Shown: positions 42,942 to 52,515, numbered from the stretch's first letter. The stretch: 64,000 nt of DNA from Nitratidesulfovibrio sp. (GCF_040373385.1 NZ_JBDXXH010000002.1:372001-436000), one strand, 5' to 3'. Notes: generated by a model from the letters alone, not told the origin. Numbers and translations: made by a program.

Positions 42942-43871
42942 TCATCCCGCCTTCTTCATGCCGCACTGTTCCTTGGCGTAGGCGATGGCCGCACGGGCCG
43001 CCTTGGCCCCTTCGCCTACGGCCACGCCGATCTGCAGAAAACCGCCGGTGCAGTCACCCGCCGCGAAAATGCCGGGGATGTTGGTGCACTGCTCGTCATC
43101 GGCCATCAGGAACACCCCCTTGCGCTCCACGCCCAGGGAATAGGCGAAGTCGAGGGACGATGCCTCGCCCATGGCCACGAACAGGCCATCGGCAGCCGTT
43201 TCCGTGCCGTCCGCGTACACCACGCGCTCAAGGCCGTTGTCCCCGGCCAGCCGCGTGATCTTGCGGGTGTCCAGGGTGATGCCCGCGTCGGCCAGGCGCT
43301 GCCGGAAATCGGGGGTGAGCACGGGCTCCTTGCCCTGGGTGCAGATGGATACGTTGGGGGTGTACTGGGTCAGTTCCAGGGCCTGGTTGGCCGCGAAAAT
43401 GCCTTCGCCCAGCACCAGCACCTGCTTGCCGCGATAGAAGAACCCGTCGCAGCTTACGCAGTACGACACGCCCTTGCCCTCAAAGTCGCCCAGGTTGTCG
43501 ATGCCGGGGCGCACGCGGGCGACCCCTGTGGCCAGCACCACGGCGCAGGCATCGTATGCGCCCTTGTCGGTCTTGACGTGGAAGCCGCCGGAATCGCCGT
43601 GGTGCACGGCCAGCACGCGTTCCTCGCGCAGTTGCGCACCGAAGCGTGCGGCCTGCCTGCGCCCCCGCTCGATGAGGTCGCGCCCGGTGATGGTTTCGTC
43701 GAAGCCGAAGTAGTTGTCGATGTCGTAGTCGCCCGCCACCTTGGGGGCGCTGCCCAGCACCAGCGTGGGGATGCCCGCGCGGGCGGTGTAGATGGCGGCG
43801 GAAAGCCCGGCCGGGCCGGAGCCGATGATCACCAGCGGGGCGTTGGCGGAAGCGGACGTGGAATCGGACAT
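42942..43871 (-). CDS. trxB: Thioredoxin-reductase-like NAD(P)/FAD oxidoreductase
   Basis: The 309-residue flavoprotein has the FAD-binding GSGPAGLSAAIYTARAG loop, the NAD(P) domain with the redox-active CVSCDG pair (CxxC as in thioredoxin reductases), and the C-terminal FAD motif GIFAAGDCTGGFLQIG. The second nucleotide loop reads GEGIFAANQALEL rather than the typical GGGxSA, an unusual form that could change cofactor preference or function. It likely reduces thioredoxin or a related disulfide protein. ATG at 43871 has GGAG six bases before it; a second ATG six bases upstream overlaps that SD and was rejected. Confidence 0.85.
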   Translation of the reverse strand: MSDSTSASANAPLVIIGSGPAGLSAAIYTARAGIPTLVLGSAPKVAGDYDIDNYFGFDETITGRDLIERGRRQAARFGAQLREERVLAVHHGDSGGFHVKTDKGAYDACAVVLATGVARVRPGIDNLGDFEGKGVSYCVSCDGFFYRGKQVLVLGEGIFAANQALELTQYTPNVSICTQGKEPVLTPDFRQRLADAGITLDTRKITRLAGDNGLERVVYADGTETAADGLFVAMGEASSLDFAYSLGVERKGVFLMADDEQCTNIPGIFAAGDCTGGFLQIGVAVGEGAKAARAAIAYAKEQCGMKKAG

Positions 43872-44103
43872 GGGCATCTCCGTAAGGAAAGGCGCTGGCG
43901 GGGGGGCCGTGCGTCTGTTGCGTGTTTCCGGAAGGGCGCGCGGTACTGCGGGAGAGGGGAGCCGCCCGCGCATGGCGCGCCGAACCAGAAAGTAGGCAGT
44001 CCGAAGGGGCTGGCAAGGGGGACGCCGCGCAACGGTGCTGTTACTCGCCGCGCAACGGGTGGTGCGGAGGGCAGCGGCAGCCCCTGGCCGCAATGTCCGG
44101 AAG

Positions 44104-44850
44104 CTACAGGCCCAGTTGGGCGAGCAGGTCGTCCACGTTTTCCTGCGAGGTACCGCGTTGCGGCCCCTTCAGTTCGGAGACCACCTGGCGGGTTTCCGCC
44201 TCGATCTGCGAGATGTCCTTTTCCGGGGTTTCCTCACGCGCGCGAATCAGCAGGCCGGTGGACAGGTAGAGTTCCACCACGGTGTTTTCGATGGTGCGCA
44301 GGGCCTCGATGATCTTCTTGATGCGCTGGCCGGTCAGGTCCTGGAAGCCGAGGGTGGTCAGGATTTCCACAAGCCCCTCGCCCAGTTCTGCGTTGATCTG
44401 CACCATGCGCTCAAGGGCACGTTCCACGCCCGCTCCGGCGCGGACGGCCTCTATCAGCACTGCCGCTTCCTTCTGGCGTTCGATCTGCACCTCGACCACG
44501 TCCATGATCGATTCGGTGGCTTCCTGCGTGGTGACCAGGATTTCGTCCAGTTGGCGCGAGGCCTCGTTGAACAGGCGGTCGGCATCCTCGCGTTGCACGG
44601 GTTGCACGCCATCGGGCGCTTCCTGCCCGCCGGGCTTCGCGGCGGTGGAGATTTCGCGGTAGATGGTTTGCAGGCCCCCGCGCATGTCGTCGCTGATGCG
44701 GCGGTAGAATTCGCTTTCCACCAGTGCACGGGTAAGATTGGTGGTGAGTTCCCGTTCGATGGTGGCGGAAAGCACGTCGCGGATGTTCACGACGAGGTTG
44801 TTCGTCACGCGTTCCATCACGTTGTCGAGCAGTTCTTCCTGCGTGACCAT
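44104..44850 (-). CDS. cheZ: Chemotaxis phosphatase CheZ
   Basis: The 248-residue protein is a CheZ-type CheY-P phosphatase. It is nearly all helical: a long coiled coil (EATESIMDVVEVQIERQKEA, residues 100-190) with the active-site segment GFQDLTGQRIKKII, which carries the conserved Asp and Gln. The C-terminal end NVDDLLAQLGL matches the CheY-binding peptide of enteric CheZ (DDLLxxLGF-like). It quenches the flagellar switch signal. CAGGAGCGCACC is a strong ribosome site. It stands alone here, apart from the flagellar block. Confidence 0.92.
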   Translation of the reverse strand: MVTQEELLDNVMERVTNNLVVNIRDVLSATIERELTTNLTRALVESEFYRRISDDMRGGLQTIYREISTAAKPGGQEAPDGVQPVQREDADRLFNEASRQLDEILVTTQEATESIMDVVEVQIERQKEAAVLIEAVRAGAGVERALERMVQINAELGEGLVEILTTLGFQDLTGQRIKKIIEALRTIENTVVELYLSTGLLIRAREETPEKDISQIEAETRQVVSELKGPQRGTSQENVDDLLAQLGL

Positions 44851-45260
44851 GGTGCGCTCCTGCTGGTGGTGTGTGCGCCGTGCCGTGCGGCAGTGCGGTT
44901 GGCGTGGCCCGTGGGGGCTGGTTCCGGTCCGTGTCCGGGGCCGGATGTGCGCCAGAACCGGGGTAAAACCAGAAACCCGATCTGGGGCCGGAAGTCCGCA
45001 GTGGCGAACCTAGCAGATAGCACGCCGCCGGAAAAGCGGAAAACCGGGGAAAGGTGTGCCTGCCGACACGTGGGGGGGGCTTTGCAGTACGGCACGGCGT
45101 GGGGACGTTGCCTGGCATCGCGCGGGCGAGAAGGGCGGGGGCTGTGCCGAAAAGATGCGGGGGGTGCGCGGCTTGTTCCGCGCACCCCCCGCCGGGGTGT
45201 CTCATTGCAGGGCTGGCATGGGCAACGCCCATGCGGGAGTGGCCCGTGCGGCAGCGGCGG
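44851..45260. other. Intergenic region between cheZ and the NIL-ferredoxin gene
   Basis: The 410 bases carry the terminator at 45150-45192 and otherwise GC-rich, gene-free sequence. The cheZ promoter should be in the first 150 bases, but no clear match to sigma70, sigma54 or sigma28 was found. Confidence 0.5.
45150..45192 (-). terminator. Intrinsic terminator after the NIL-ferredoxin gene
   Basis: On the minus strand the 15-pair stem GCGGGGGGTGCGCGG / CCGCGCACCCCCCGC is followed by ATCTTTTC. It ends the run of genes from about 47.5 kb down to 45.26 kb. Confidence 0.88.
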
Positions 45261-45704
45261 CTACAGGCCGCCGTTCTCCACTTCCACGTTCATGGCACCC
45301 ACGGGGCACACGCGCGTACACAGGCCGCAGGCGGTGCAACGATCCTTGTCGAACACCACGACCCGCGCCTCGATGTCCATGGCCAGGGCCGAGGTGGGAC
45401 AGATGGCGGTGCACATGCCGCAGTGCATGCAACTGTCCTCGTCGCGCGAGATGCGCTGCGAGACGTCGGTGACGGTCACGTCCTGCTCGCGCAGGTAGGC
45501 GATACCCTTCAGACAGTTGTCTTCGCCCCCGGAAATCTCCAGGGTCAGGTAGCCTTCCTTGCGCGGGGTGATCTGGGCCTTCAGGATGTTGACCGTAAGG
45601 TCGTACCTGCGCACAAGGTCGCTCACGATGGGCTTGCCCGAGATTTCGGGCGGGAACGTGAGGTGGATGTTCTTGCGGTAAGGCTTGGTCTGTTGTTCGG
45701 TCAT
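45261..45704 (-). CDS. NIL domain plus 2[4Fe-4S] ferredoxin protein
   Basis: The 147-residue protein has an N-terminal NIL ligand-binding domain (residues 10-80, with ISGKPIVSDLVRRYDLTVNIL) and a ferredoxin part with two cluster motifs, CMHCGMCTAICP and CTACGLCTRVCP. NIL domains are otherwise found in ABC methionine importers. In sulfate reducers this combination occurs in proteins tied to methionine/homocysteine formation, which suggests a sulfur-transfer role. The ATG at 45704 was chosen over a GTG 21 bases upstream. It lies 33 bases downstream of the CpoB-like gene. Confidence 0.85.
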   Translation of the reverse strand: MTEQQTKPYRKNIHLTFPPEISGKPIVSDLVRRYDLTVNILKAQITPRKEGYLTLEISGGEDNCLKGIAYLREQDVTVTDVSQRISRDEDSCMHCGMCTAICPTSALAMDIEARVVVFDKDRCTACGLCTRVCPVGAMNVEVENGGL

Positions 45705-45737
45705 GCTGTTTCCGGGCCGGAGCACCGGGTACTCGGA

Positions 45738-46739
45738 TTATTTGTTCTCGCTCAGGAACTTCTTGGCGCGCTGCGCTTCGGGCGAATCGGGCAGCTTCTT
45801 GATCAGCTCGTCCAGGCGCACCTTGCCGGCGTCCTTCTTGCCGAGCTTGTAGAAGCAGATGCCCTGCTTGAGCAGCGACGAAGCGTACTTGGGGCTCTTG
45901 GGATACTTGGAGATGACCTGTTCGTACGCCAGCGCCGAGCGGGCGAAGTCCTGCTGCTGGAAGTTGGCCTCACCCTGCCAGAACCACGCGTTGCTGGTCA
46001 GCTTGTGGTCCCCGAAGGTGTTGGTGAAATCGGTGAACGCCTTCACGGAATCCTTGTAGCGCCGCTCGTTGAACGCCGTCATGCCCTGGTCGTACAGCGC
46101 CTGGGCCGTGTCCACGGCCGCTGCGGCGGGCTTGGCGGCAGGTGCGGGGGCTGCATGGGCGGGTTCCGCGCTGGTCACGGCCATGGTGCCGCTTTGCGCC
46201 GGGGGCACCGTGACCGGCCCGCTGGGCTGGCTCGATGGCGCGACGACAAAGCCGTTCTCCTTGCCGGGGTTTACAAGCAGGACCGGGGCATTGGGATCGC
46301 CCGCGTGGGTCGTGCCGGTGGACGATACGGCGCCTGCGGCGCCCGCCGGGGCGGGGGTGGCCAGCACGCCGTCGATGTCGATGGCCAGTTGCGAGGCCAT
46401 CTGCCGCAGGGCGATATCGTGGCGGTTCAGCTGGTCGCGCATCTGGGGCAGGTCGCGGCTCTGGTCGCCGGTGGCGCTGAGGCGCATCTGCATGTCGTCT
46501 ATCTGGCCGCGCAGGGTCGCTATTTCCTGCCGGGTGGACTGCACCTGCGACCAGGTGTCCGCCTGGGCGGGCTGCACGCCGGAAAGCTGCGAGTTCAGGG
46601 TCTGGATCTGCTGGTCCTGGCGCATGACGCGCGCGTTCAGGGCGTCCACGTCTTCCTGGCGCACGCAGCCGACAAGCACCACCAGTGCGGCAAGGGAGCA
46701 GACGGGAAGGATACGACGGGAAAGGATGCGGGTCTTCAT
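45738..46739 (-). CDS. CpoB/YbgF-like periplasmic lipoprotein
   Basis: The 333-residue protein begins with a lipoprotein signal peptide whose lipobox is LVGC at residues 22-25. A coiled coil (QDQQIQTLNSQL..., LRGQIDDMQMRL) follows, then a Pro/Ala-rich linker, and the C-terminus has TPR-like repeats (ALYDQGMTAFNERRYKDSVKAF, SLLKQGICFYKLGKKDAG). This is the order of CpoB, which coordinates peptidoglycan synthesis with outer-membrane constriction. Its Tol-Pal partners are not in this window. The start at 46739 gives the signal peptide directly. Confidence 0.85.
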   Translation of the reverse strand: MKTRILSRRILPVCSLAALVVLVGCVRQEDVDALNARVMRQDQQIQTLNSQLSGVQPAQADTWSQVQSTRQEIATLRGQIDDMQMRLSATGDQSRDLPQMRDQLNRHDIALRQMASQLAIDIDGVLATPAPAGAAGAVSSTGTTHAGDPNAPVLLVNPGKENGFVVAPSSQPSGPVTVPPAQSGTMAVTSAEPAHAAPAPAAKPAAAAVDTAQALYDQGMTAFNERRYKDSVKAFTDFTNTFGDHKLTSNAWFWQGEANFQQQDFARSALAYEQVISKYPKSPKYASSLLKQGICFYKLGKKDAGKVRLDELIKKLPDSPEAQRAKKFLSENK

Positions 46740-46839
46740 GGCTTTTGGTCCGCCTTTCGGTTCACTTTGCTTGGCGTAAGGGTTCGGTGCCCGCCGGGTG
46801 CCGACTTTGCGGCATGCCAGGTCGCGGGCCGGGCCTGTG

Positions 46840-47034
46840 TCAGGCCTTGCGGGCGCGCCGCTGGCCGAAGACGAGGTAGGCAAGGCCGCCGAGCACGGGA
46901 AGGAATATCCCGGCCGCCATCCACAAGGCCTTTTCGGCCGGGCGGTCGAACTCGTGCGAGTAAGAATGCCAGATGCACCACAGGTTGGGCAAGATGGGAA
47001 TGGCAAGCAGGGGAATGAGCAGGGCCGTGTTCAT
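46840..47034 (-). CDS. Small membrane protein, PLDc_N (phospholipase D N-terminal) domain
   Basis: The 64-residue protein has two hydrophobic helices (LLIPLLAIPILPNLWCIW and WMAAGIFLPVLGGLAYLVF) joined by a short loop and ends in RRARKA. The layout equals the PLDc_N domain found at the start of cardiolipin synthases, here without the enzyme. Its function is unknown. AGGAAACCCCG precedes the ATG. It starts 9 bases after the stop of lspA. Confidence 0.75.
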   Translation of the reverse strand: MNTALLIPLLAIPILPNLWCIWHSYSHEFDRPAEKALWMAAGIFLPVLGGLAYLVFGQRRARKA

Positions 47035-47043
47035 CGGGGTTTC

Positions 47044-47541
47044 CTACCGGGCGTTCGAACTGTTGCGGGGGGCGGGCTGGCGGTACATGGCGATGAAGGC
47101 CAGGAACGCGCCCACGCAGATGGCGATGTCCGCCACGTTGAAGGCGGGCCAGTGCCAGTCGCCCACGTAGAAATCCAGAAAGTCGATCACCGCGCGAAAA
47201 CGCACCCGGTCGATGAGGTTGCCGAGGGCACCGCCCAGAATGCATCCGAACCCGGTGAACAGCACCTTGTCGTCCTGCGCGGCGCGCGTCAGCGAGATGA
47301 TGGCCCACACCGCAAGCACCGTGGCCACCAGGAACAGCCAGAACTGCCATTCGATGTCGGAGCGGTTCAGAAAGCCGAAGGCCGCGCCCCGGTTGCGCAC
47401 GTTGACCAGGTCGAAAAGCCCGGCGATGACCGGCACGGAATGGTGTTCGGGAATGGCTGTCACCGCCCACAGCTTGGTAAGCTGGTCAAGGCCGATGACG
47501 GCGGCGGCGATGGAGAAGACCATGACGAATCTGGGACGCAT
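47044..47541 (-). CDS. lspA: Lipoprotein signal peptidase (signal peptidase II)
   Basis: The 165-residue inner-membrane protein has four hydrophobic helices and the LspA motifs [16 protein letters not shown], and VIDFLDF (Asp120), together with FNVADIAI (Asp138), which are the aspartic catalytic pair. It cleaves prolipoprotein signal peptides after diacylglyceryl transfer. The encoded CpoB-like lipoprotein in this run would be a substrate. It lies downstream of ileS (87 bases), as in many bacteria, and ahead of the PLDc_N gene. Confidence 0.96.
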   Translation of the reverse strand: MRPRFVMVFSIAAAVIGLDQLTKLWAVTAIPEHHSVPVIAGLFDLVNVRNRGAAFGFLNRSDIEWQFWLFLVATVLAVWAIISLTRAAQDDKVLFTGFGCILGGALGNLIDRVRFRAVIDFLDFYVGDWHWPAFNVADIAICVGAFLAFIAMYRQPAPRNSSNAR

Positions 47542-47628
47542 GGGGCCTCTTGGGGCTTTGGGCGCATGCCCCGCCCGGCGGCGCGCACTGCGCCGCCGGA
47601 ACGGGGAACATGATCGGTCCTGTTTTCG

Positions 47629-50454
47629 TTACTCTGCGCCGCCGGTGCGCAGCACCGTGGTGCAGCGGGCGCAGGCACCGGGGAAGTCGGGGTCGGCGCC
47701 CAGTTCCTCGTGGTAGATCCAGCAGCGTTCGCACTTGGCGCCGGGGGCCTTGGCCACGCCGATGCGCAAGCCCTTGACCTCTTCGGAGGCAAAGGCGTCT
47801 TGCGGCGCGTCTTCCAGCGGGGCGATGTTCAGCTTGGAGACGATGAACACCGCGCGCAGGTCGGTGCCGGTGGCGCGAAGCAGGTCGGCCAGCTTGTGGT
47901 CGGCGTACAGGGTCACGTGGGTGTCCAGCGAATGGCCCACCGTGCCCGCCTTGCGCAGCGGCTCGATGGCCTTGGTCACCTCTGACCGCACGGCCAGCAC
48001 TGCCTCCCACCGTTCGCTCTCGTCGGAGCTGACGTTGTACAACGGGGTATCGGCCCCGCGCAGCGCGAACACCGTGGGCGCGGCGGGGCGCAGCGCTTCG
48101 GGGATATGGCGGAACACTTCCTCCGCCGTGAAGCTGAGCACCGGGGCCATGTCGCGCACCAGCACCAGCAGGATGTGCAAAAGGGCCGTCTGGGCAGAGC
48201 GGCGTTCCGGGCTGTCCTTGGCAGAGGCGTACAGGCGGTCCTTCAGCACGTCGAGGTAGAAGGCGCTGAGATCGGTCACGCACAGGTTGTGCAGGGTGTG
48301 GAACACCTTGTGGAACTCGAACTCGGAATAGGCTTCCTGGATGCGCGCGTGGGCATCGGTCATGATGTCCAGCGCGTAGCGGTCCAGCGGGTCCATGACC
48401 GAGAACGGCACGATCTCTTCGGGTGTCAGGTCGTCGATGTTGCCCAGCAGGTAGCGGCAGGTGTTGCGGATGCGCCGGTAGGCGTCCACCAGGCGGCTCA
48501 GGATTTCATCCGAGATGCGGATGTCCTCGCGGTAATCGACGGACGCCACCCACAGACGCAGCACTTCCGCGCCGTACTTGTCGATGATCTCCTGCGGGGC
48601 GATGACGTTGCCGATGGACTTGGACATCTTGCGGCCTTCGCCGTCCACCACGTAGCCGTGGGTGAGCACGGCGCGGTAGGGCGGCACGCCGCGCGTGCCG
48701 ATGGAGGCCAGCAGGGAGCTGTGGAACCAGCCGCGATGCTGGTCCGAGCCTTCCAGGTACAGGTCCGCCGGGAACGCGGTGTCGCCGCGCTGTTCCAGCA
48801 CGGCGGAGAAGCTGGTGCCTGAATCGAACCACACGTCCAGGATGTCGGTTTCCTTCTTCCAGTGGTTGCCGCCGCAGTGCGGGCAGGCCAGACCGGCGGG
48901 CACGATGTCTTCCAGCGGCGTTTCGTACCAGTAGTCGCAGCCGGTGGGGTGCTTGGCGAAACGGTCGGCGATGTCGCGCATCCAGGCGTCGTCGTTCCAC
49001 GCCTCGCCGCAGCCTTCGCAGAGCAGGGCGATGATGGGCACGCCCCAGGTGCGCTGGCGCGAGATGCACCAGTCGGGGCGGAATTCGATCATGTTGTGGA
49101 TGCGTTCCTCGCCCCAGGCGGGAATCCAGCGCACGTCGTTGCGGATGGCCGACAGCGCGCGGGCGCGCAGGTCGTTCTTTTCCATGGCGATGAACCACTG
49201 GGTGGTGGCCCGGAAGATGACCGGCTTCTTGCAGCGCCAGCAGTGCGGGTAGCTGTGCGAAATCTTGCGCTCCGCCAGCAGGTTGCCCACTTCGCGCAGC
49301 TTTTCGATGACCTTGGGGTTGGCCTCGAACACGGTCAGCCCGGCAAAGAAGGGCACGGAATCGAGGAAGCGGCCTTCGTCGTTCAGCGGCGAAAGGATTT
49401 CCAGCCCGTAGCGCAGGCCGGTCTCGTAGTCCTCGCGGCCATGGCCGGGGGCGGTGTGCACGCAGCCGGTGCCGGAATCGAGCACCACGTAGTCGGCCAG
49501 CACCACCGGCGAGGGGCGGTCGTAGAAGGGGTGCGCGGCGGCAAGGCCTTCCAGCTTCGCTCCCGGCACGGTGGATACCACTTCGTACCCTTCCCAGCCG
49601 AAGGTCTTGGCGCTGCTTTCCACCAGCGCGGCGGCCAGCACGTAGTGCGCGCCGTCGTGGCGGACCACGGCGTAGTCATGGTCGGGGTGCACGGCCACGG
49701 CCATGTTGTCGGGCAGGGTCCACGGGGTGGTGGTCCAGATGACGATGTAGGCGCTGGCCGCGTCCGCCGGGGACAGGCCCAGCACATCCGCCACCCTGGC
49801 ATCGCGCAGGGGAAAGCGCACGAAGATGGAGGGCGAGGTGTGGTCGTAGTATTCCACCTCGGCCTCGGCCAGGGCGGTCTGGCACGAACAGCACCAGTAG
49901 ATGGGCTTCTTGCTGCGCACCACGTTGCCCGCGGCAACGAAGTTGCCGAGCTCGCGCGCGGTGGCCGACTCGTAGGCCGGGTCCATGGTCATGTACGGCT
50001 TGTCCCAGGCACCCAGCACGCCAAGGCGCTTGAATTCCTTGCGCTGGATGTCCAGATACTTTTCCGCGTACTGGCGGCAGCGCTTGCGCACCACGTGGGC
50101 GGGCAGTTCCTTTTTCTTTTCGCCCAGTTCCTGTTCCACCTTGTGTTCGATGGGCAGGCCGTGACAGTCCCAGCCGGGCACGTAGCGGGCAGAATAGCCC
50201 TGCATGTTGCGCGACTTGACCACCATGTCCTTCAGGATCTTGTTCAGCGCCGTCCCCAGGTGAATGTGCCCGTTGGCATAGGGGGGGCCGTCGTGCAGGA
50301 CGTACTGGCCCTTTTGGCCCGATGCCTGCGCCATGGCGGCGTAGGCGTCGATGCCTTCCCAGAACTTGAGCATTTCCGGCTCGCGCTGGGTAAGGTTGGC
50401 CTTCATGGGAAATTTGGTGTCGGGCAGATGCAGGGTCTTCTTGTAGTCGCTCAT
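47629..50454 (-). CDS. ileS: Isoleucyl-tRNA synthetase
   Basis: The 941-residue class I synthetase charges tRNA-Ile. The HIGH-type motif is HIHLG at about residues 63-67 and the KMSKS motif lies in KMSKSIGNV. The editing domain (about 200-400) contains the expected [11 protein letters not shown] segment. The C-terminal zinc finger reads CERCWIYHE with CARCTTVL. Length is standard. The start at 50454 (MSDYKKTL) follows AGGAGCAGCACGTCC; a 10-residue upstream extension lacks support. It leads the ileS-lspA-PLDc_N-CpoB-ferredoxin gene string. Confidence 0.98.
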   Translation of the reverse strand: MSDYKKTLHLPDTKFPMKANLTQREPEMLKFWEGIDAYAAMAQASGQKGQYVLHDGPPYANGHIHLGTALNKILKDMVVKSRNMQGYSARYVPGWDCHGLPIEHKVEQELGEKKKELPAHVVRKRCRQYAEKYLDIQRKEFKRLGVLGAWDKPYMTMDPAYESATARELGNFVAAGNVVRSKKPIYWCCSCQTALAEAEVEYYDHTSPSIFVRFPLRDARVADVLGLSPADAASAYIVIWTTTPWTLPDNMAVAVHPDHDYAVVRHDGAHYVLAAALVESSAKTFGWEGYEVVSTVPGAKLEGLAAAHPFYDRPSPVVLADYVVLDSGTGCVHTAPGHGREDYETGLRYGLEILSPLNDEGRFLDSVPFFAGLTVFEANPKVIEKLREVGNLLAERKISHSYPHCWRCKKPVIFRATTQWFIAMEKNDLRARALSAIRNDVRWIPAWGEERIHNMIEFRPDWCISRQRTWGVPIIALLCEGCGEAWNDDAWMRDIADRFAKHPTGCDYWYETPLEDIVPAGLACPHCGGNHWKKETDILDVWFDSGTSFSAVLEQRGDTAFPADLYLEGSDQHRGWFHSSLLASIGTRGVPPYRAVLTHGYVVDGEGRKMSKSIGNVIAPQEIIDKYGAEVLRLWVASVDYREDIRISDEILSRLVDAYRRIRNTCRYLLGNIDDLTPEEIVPFSVMDPLDRYALDIMTDAHARIQEAYSEFEFHKVFHTLHNLCVTDLSAFYLDVLKDRLYASAKDSPERRSAQTALLHILLVLVRDMAPVLSFTAEEVFRHIPEALRPAAPTVFALRGADTPLYNVSSDESERWEAVLAVRSEVTKAIEPLRKAGTVGHSLDTHVTLYADHKLADLLRATGTDLRAVFIVSKLNIAPLEDAPQDAFASEEVKGLRIGVAKAPGAKCERCWIYHEELGADPDFPGACARCTTVLRTGGAE

Positions 50455-50850
50455 GGACGTGCTGCTCCTGGGAGGTGTCGGCATGCCGGAAGGTCCGGTC
50501 GGCGGCGCATGGCCGCGCCCGGCGGGGGTGACGGCGCGTGGCGCGCACCGCCGGGTGATGCAAACCGATGTAATTGGTTCAAGAAGGTGCGGAAGTCAAG
50601 CCGCGCGCGGCCCGCACGGGGACTGGGACGGCGGGCGGAGGGGGCGGCGTGCGCGGAACGGACGCACGAGGTGGCCGCTGTGACGCGTGAAGAATGCCTG
50701 CGTTGTGGATGGAAAAGGGGGGGGGCGAGACGCGCCTGACGGGAAAAACCTGAGCGGGAGTGTCTGCGAATGTGTTGGGCCGAACGTGTTGGGCCGGAAG
50801 CGTTGGGCCGGGCGTATTGGCCTGACGGTTCCGGCGTGTTGCCGCGTCCG
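50455..50850. other. Gene-free region upstream of ileS
   Basis: The 396 bases hold a tandem repeat (50769-50822) and otherwise unremarkable GC-rich sequence. An ileS T-box riboswitch was looked for and not found. The ileS promoter cannot be placed. Confidence 0.5.
50769..50822. repeat. Imperfect tandem repeat with GTGTTGGGCCGAA unit
   Basis: Three to four units, such as TGTGTTGGGCCGAAC, GTGTTGGGCCGGAAGC and GTTGGGCCGGGCGTA, follow each other just downstream of the GDSL gene. The unit differs from the other repeats in the window. No coding role. Confidence 0.55.
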
Positions 50851-51498
50851 CTACCCCCTGTTGCAGCCCGTACCGCCAATCATGCCCAGCACGTACGGCA
50901 GGGCCGCGCGGGCCATGCGTTCCGAACCGGCGGCGTTGGGGTGCAGGCCGTCCCACAGGGTCAGGTCCGGAACGCCCCAGATGCCTTCCAGCACGTAGGG
51001 CCACAGGGGCACGCCGAACCGCGCGGCCAGGCGCGGGAACAGGGCGTCGTATGCTTCGGCATAGTCCGGATCATCTGCGAACTCTGCCCTGAACCCGGCC
51101 AGCAGGGCGGGGACGCGCCGTTCGGCCAGCAGGGTCAGGATGGCGGACAGATTCTCTTCCATGTCTTCCGGGTCCAGCCCCATGAAGCCGTCGTTGGCGC
51201 CCAGTTCGACAATGGCGAAGCAGCGCGGGAACGCGTTTTCGTCATTGTCGCCGCAGTCACCATCGCCGTTGGCGAAACCGGGGTTGCGCGCCAGCCATGC
51301 GCGCAGGCGGCGCAGGCCGCCCGCCGTGGTGTCGCCCGAAAGGCCCAGGTTGACCACGTTGGCGTCGATGGCTGCTGCCCCTGGGGAGCCCGCCCGCAAC
51401 AGCCGTTCCAGCGCGGCGGGAAAGGCGGCGTCGGGCTCCAGGCCGTAGCCTTCTGTCAGGCTGTCGCCGAGGGCGAGGATGCCAAGTGGTTTGGGCAT
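50851..51498 (-). CDS. GDSL/SGNH hydrolase
   Basis: The 215-residue enzyme is a SGNH esterase/lipase of the TesA-like group. Block I is LALGDSLTEGYG with the catalytic Ser, block II is GLSGDT, block III is ELGANDGFMG, and block V is DGLHPNAAG with Asp and His. A loop with GDGDCGDNDENAF is inserted between blocks II and III; it is not typical. There is no signal peptide, so a cytoplasmic or at least non-exported role is likely. It lies downstream of the hydrogenase operon but a terminator at 51560 separates them. Confidence 0.88.
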   Translation of the reverse strand: MPKPLGILALGDSLTEGYGLEPDAAFPAALERLLRAGSPGAAAIDANVVNLGLSGDTTAGGLRRLRAWLARNPGFANGDGDCGDNDENAFPRCFAIVELGANDGFMGLDPEDMEENLSAILTLLAERRVPALLAGFRAEFADDPDYAEAYDALFPRLAARFGVPLWPYVLEGIWGVPDLTLWDGLHPNAAGSERMARAALPYVLGMIGGTGCNRG

Positions 51499-51559
51499 GG
51501 CGGGCTCCGTCAGGTGCCCCGGCTTGCCTGACCGGGGAAAGTGGCCGGGAAACAGGAAG

Positions 51560-51594
51560 GGGGAAGAACGTGCGCCGGTGCGGCGTTCTTCCCC
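51560..51594 (-). terminator. Intrinsic terminator ending the hyn operon
   Basis: The stem GGGGAAGAACG / CGTTCTTCCCC has a loop of about 13 bases and is followed on the minus strand by CTTCCTGTTTCC. It closes the transcript after the HypC gene. Confidence 0.75.
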
Positions 51595-51644
51595 GTGATT
51601 CGGTGTGTCCGGAAGCGGGCTGGTACCGCGCGCGCCCGGCGTGC

Positions 51645-51896
51645 CTAGAACCCGGCGGGCTGGCCTTCCACGGCCTCGGACATTTCACGCAGCAGCCGCA
51701 GGGTTTCCTCTGCCTCGGCCTTGTCCAGCACGCGCAGGGCAAACCCGGCGTGCACGATGACGTATTCGCCGATGGCGGGGCGTTCGGGCAGCAGCATGGC
51801 CGAGACGTTGAGGTAGGTTTCGCTCTTGCCCACACGACACTTGGCCATGCCGGCATCATTGATTTCCACGATCTCGGCGGGAATGGCGAGGCACAT
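51645..51896 (-). CDS. hypC: HypC/HupF-type hydrogenase assembly chaperone
   Basis: The 83-residue protein starts MCLAIPAEIVEIND, where Cys2 is the essential residue of the HypC family. The VHAGFAL segment is the second conserved site. It binds the hydrogenase large subunit precursor and HypD during delivery of the Fe(CN)2CO unit. It is the last gene of the hyn operon, 73 bases downstream of the maturation protease, so it is probably specific to this hydrogenase. The 11-residue upstream extension to 51929 is not used by the family. Confidence 0.93.
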   Translation of the reverse strand: MCLAIPAEIVEINDAGMAKCRVGKSETYLNVSAMLLPERPAIGEYVIVHAGFALRVLDKAEAEETLRLLREMSEAVEGQPAGF

Positions 51897-51969
51897 CGGG
51901 TCTGCTCCGTCGGGTTGGTCGCCTGACAATCCAGGCTGGTTGTACGGCCTGATTGCTCAGGCGAGGTGC

Positions 51970-52464
51970 TCAGTCCGTGACCGGGGTGCAGTCGCCGCCC
52001 GCGCGGCGTACCTCTGCTACCACGGCGTCGCACAGCAGGGGCAGGCGCTGGCCTGCCACGGGGGAAAGTTCGGTGCCCAACGACTGATAGTCGTGCGGCT
52101 CCATGCCGATGATCACCGCTTCTGGCCGTTTGCCCACCAGTTCGCAGAAGATCAGGGTGTCCACGAGGTCGGTCTGGTGCATGGAGTCGTTGAAGCCGAG
52201 GCTCTTGCGCAGGTCTTCGCCGGTCAGGCGGTAGATGGCGCCGGGTTCGTCCCCCGCAAGCACGGCATCCACCACGATCAGGTGGTCGCACGCCATTATG
52301 GCGTCCATGAGCCGCATGCCCAGCGTGCCGCCGTCCATGACGGTGACGTTGTCGCTGAAGGCATGCGCCGTTTGCAGCGCCTCCACGGCGCGCACGCCGA
52401 TGCCTTCGTCGGTGTACAGGATGTTGCCCACGCCAAGGACGAGGATGTTGGGGCGATTGCTCAT
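51970..52464 (-). CDS. hynC: [NiFe] hydrogenase maturation protease (HynC/HupD type)
   Basis: The 164-residue endopeptidase removes the C-terminal tail of the large subunit after nickel insertion. The family signature is ILVLGVGNILYTDEGIGVRA with the Glu of TDEGIG as a nickel ligand, followed by VMDGGTLG, VVDAV with Asp, and GMEPHD with His. The genes hynB, hynA, hynC and hypC are in order, so it likely cleaves HynA between His and Val. A strong hairpin at 52487-52515 lies between hynA and this gene. The ATG at 52464 starts MSNRPNILVLG. Confidence 0.93.
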   Translation of the reverse strand: MSNRPNILVLGVGNILYTDEGIGVRAVEALQTAHAFSDNVTVMDGGTLGMRLMDAIMACDHLIVVDAVLAGDEPGAIYRLTGEDLRKSLGFNDSMHQTDLVDTLIFCELVGKRPEAVIIGMEPHDYQSLGTELSPVAGQRLPLLCDAVVAEVRRAGGDCTPVTD

Positions 52465-52486
52465 GTGGGGTGTACTATAGGGTTGG

Positions 52487-52515
52487 AAAAGGCCCGGCGC
52501 AAGGCCGGGCCTTTT
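52487..52515 (-). terminator. Intercistronic hairpin between hynA and hynC
   Basis: On the minus strand the stem AAAAGGCCCGGC / GCCGGGCCTTTT forms a 12-pair hairpin with a short loop, followed by TTTTCC. It is a typical intrinsic terminator but sits inside an operon. Partial read-through would lower protease and HypC levels relative to the subunits. Confidence 0.85.

Noticed and set aside
50455..50850. T-box riboswitch upstream of ileS
   Set aside because: No specifier loop, T-box core sequence or terminator/antiterminator pair could be found.
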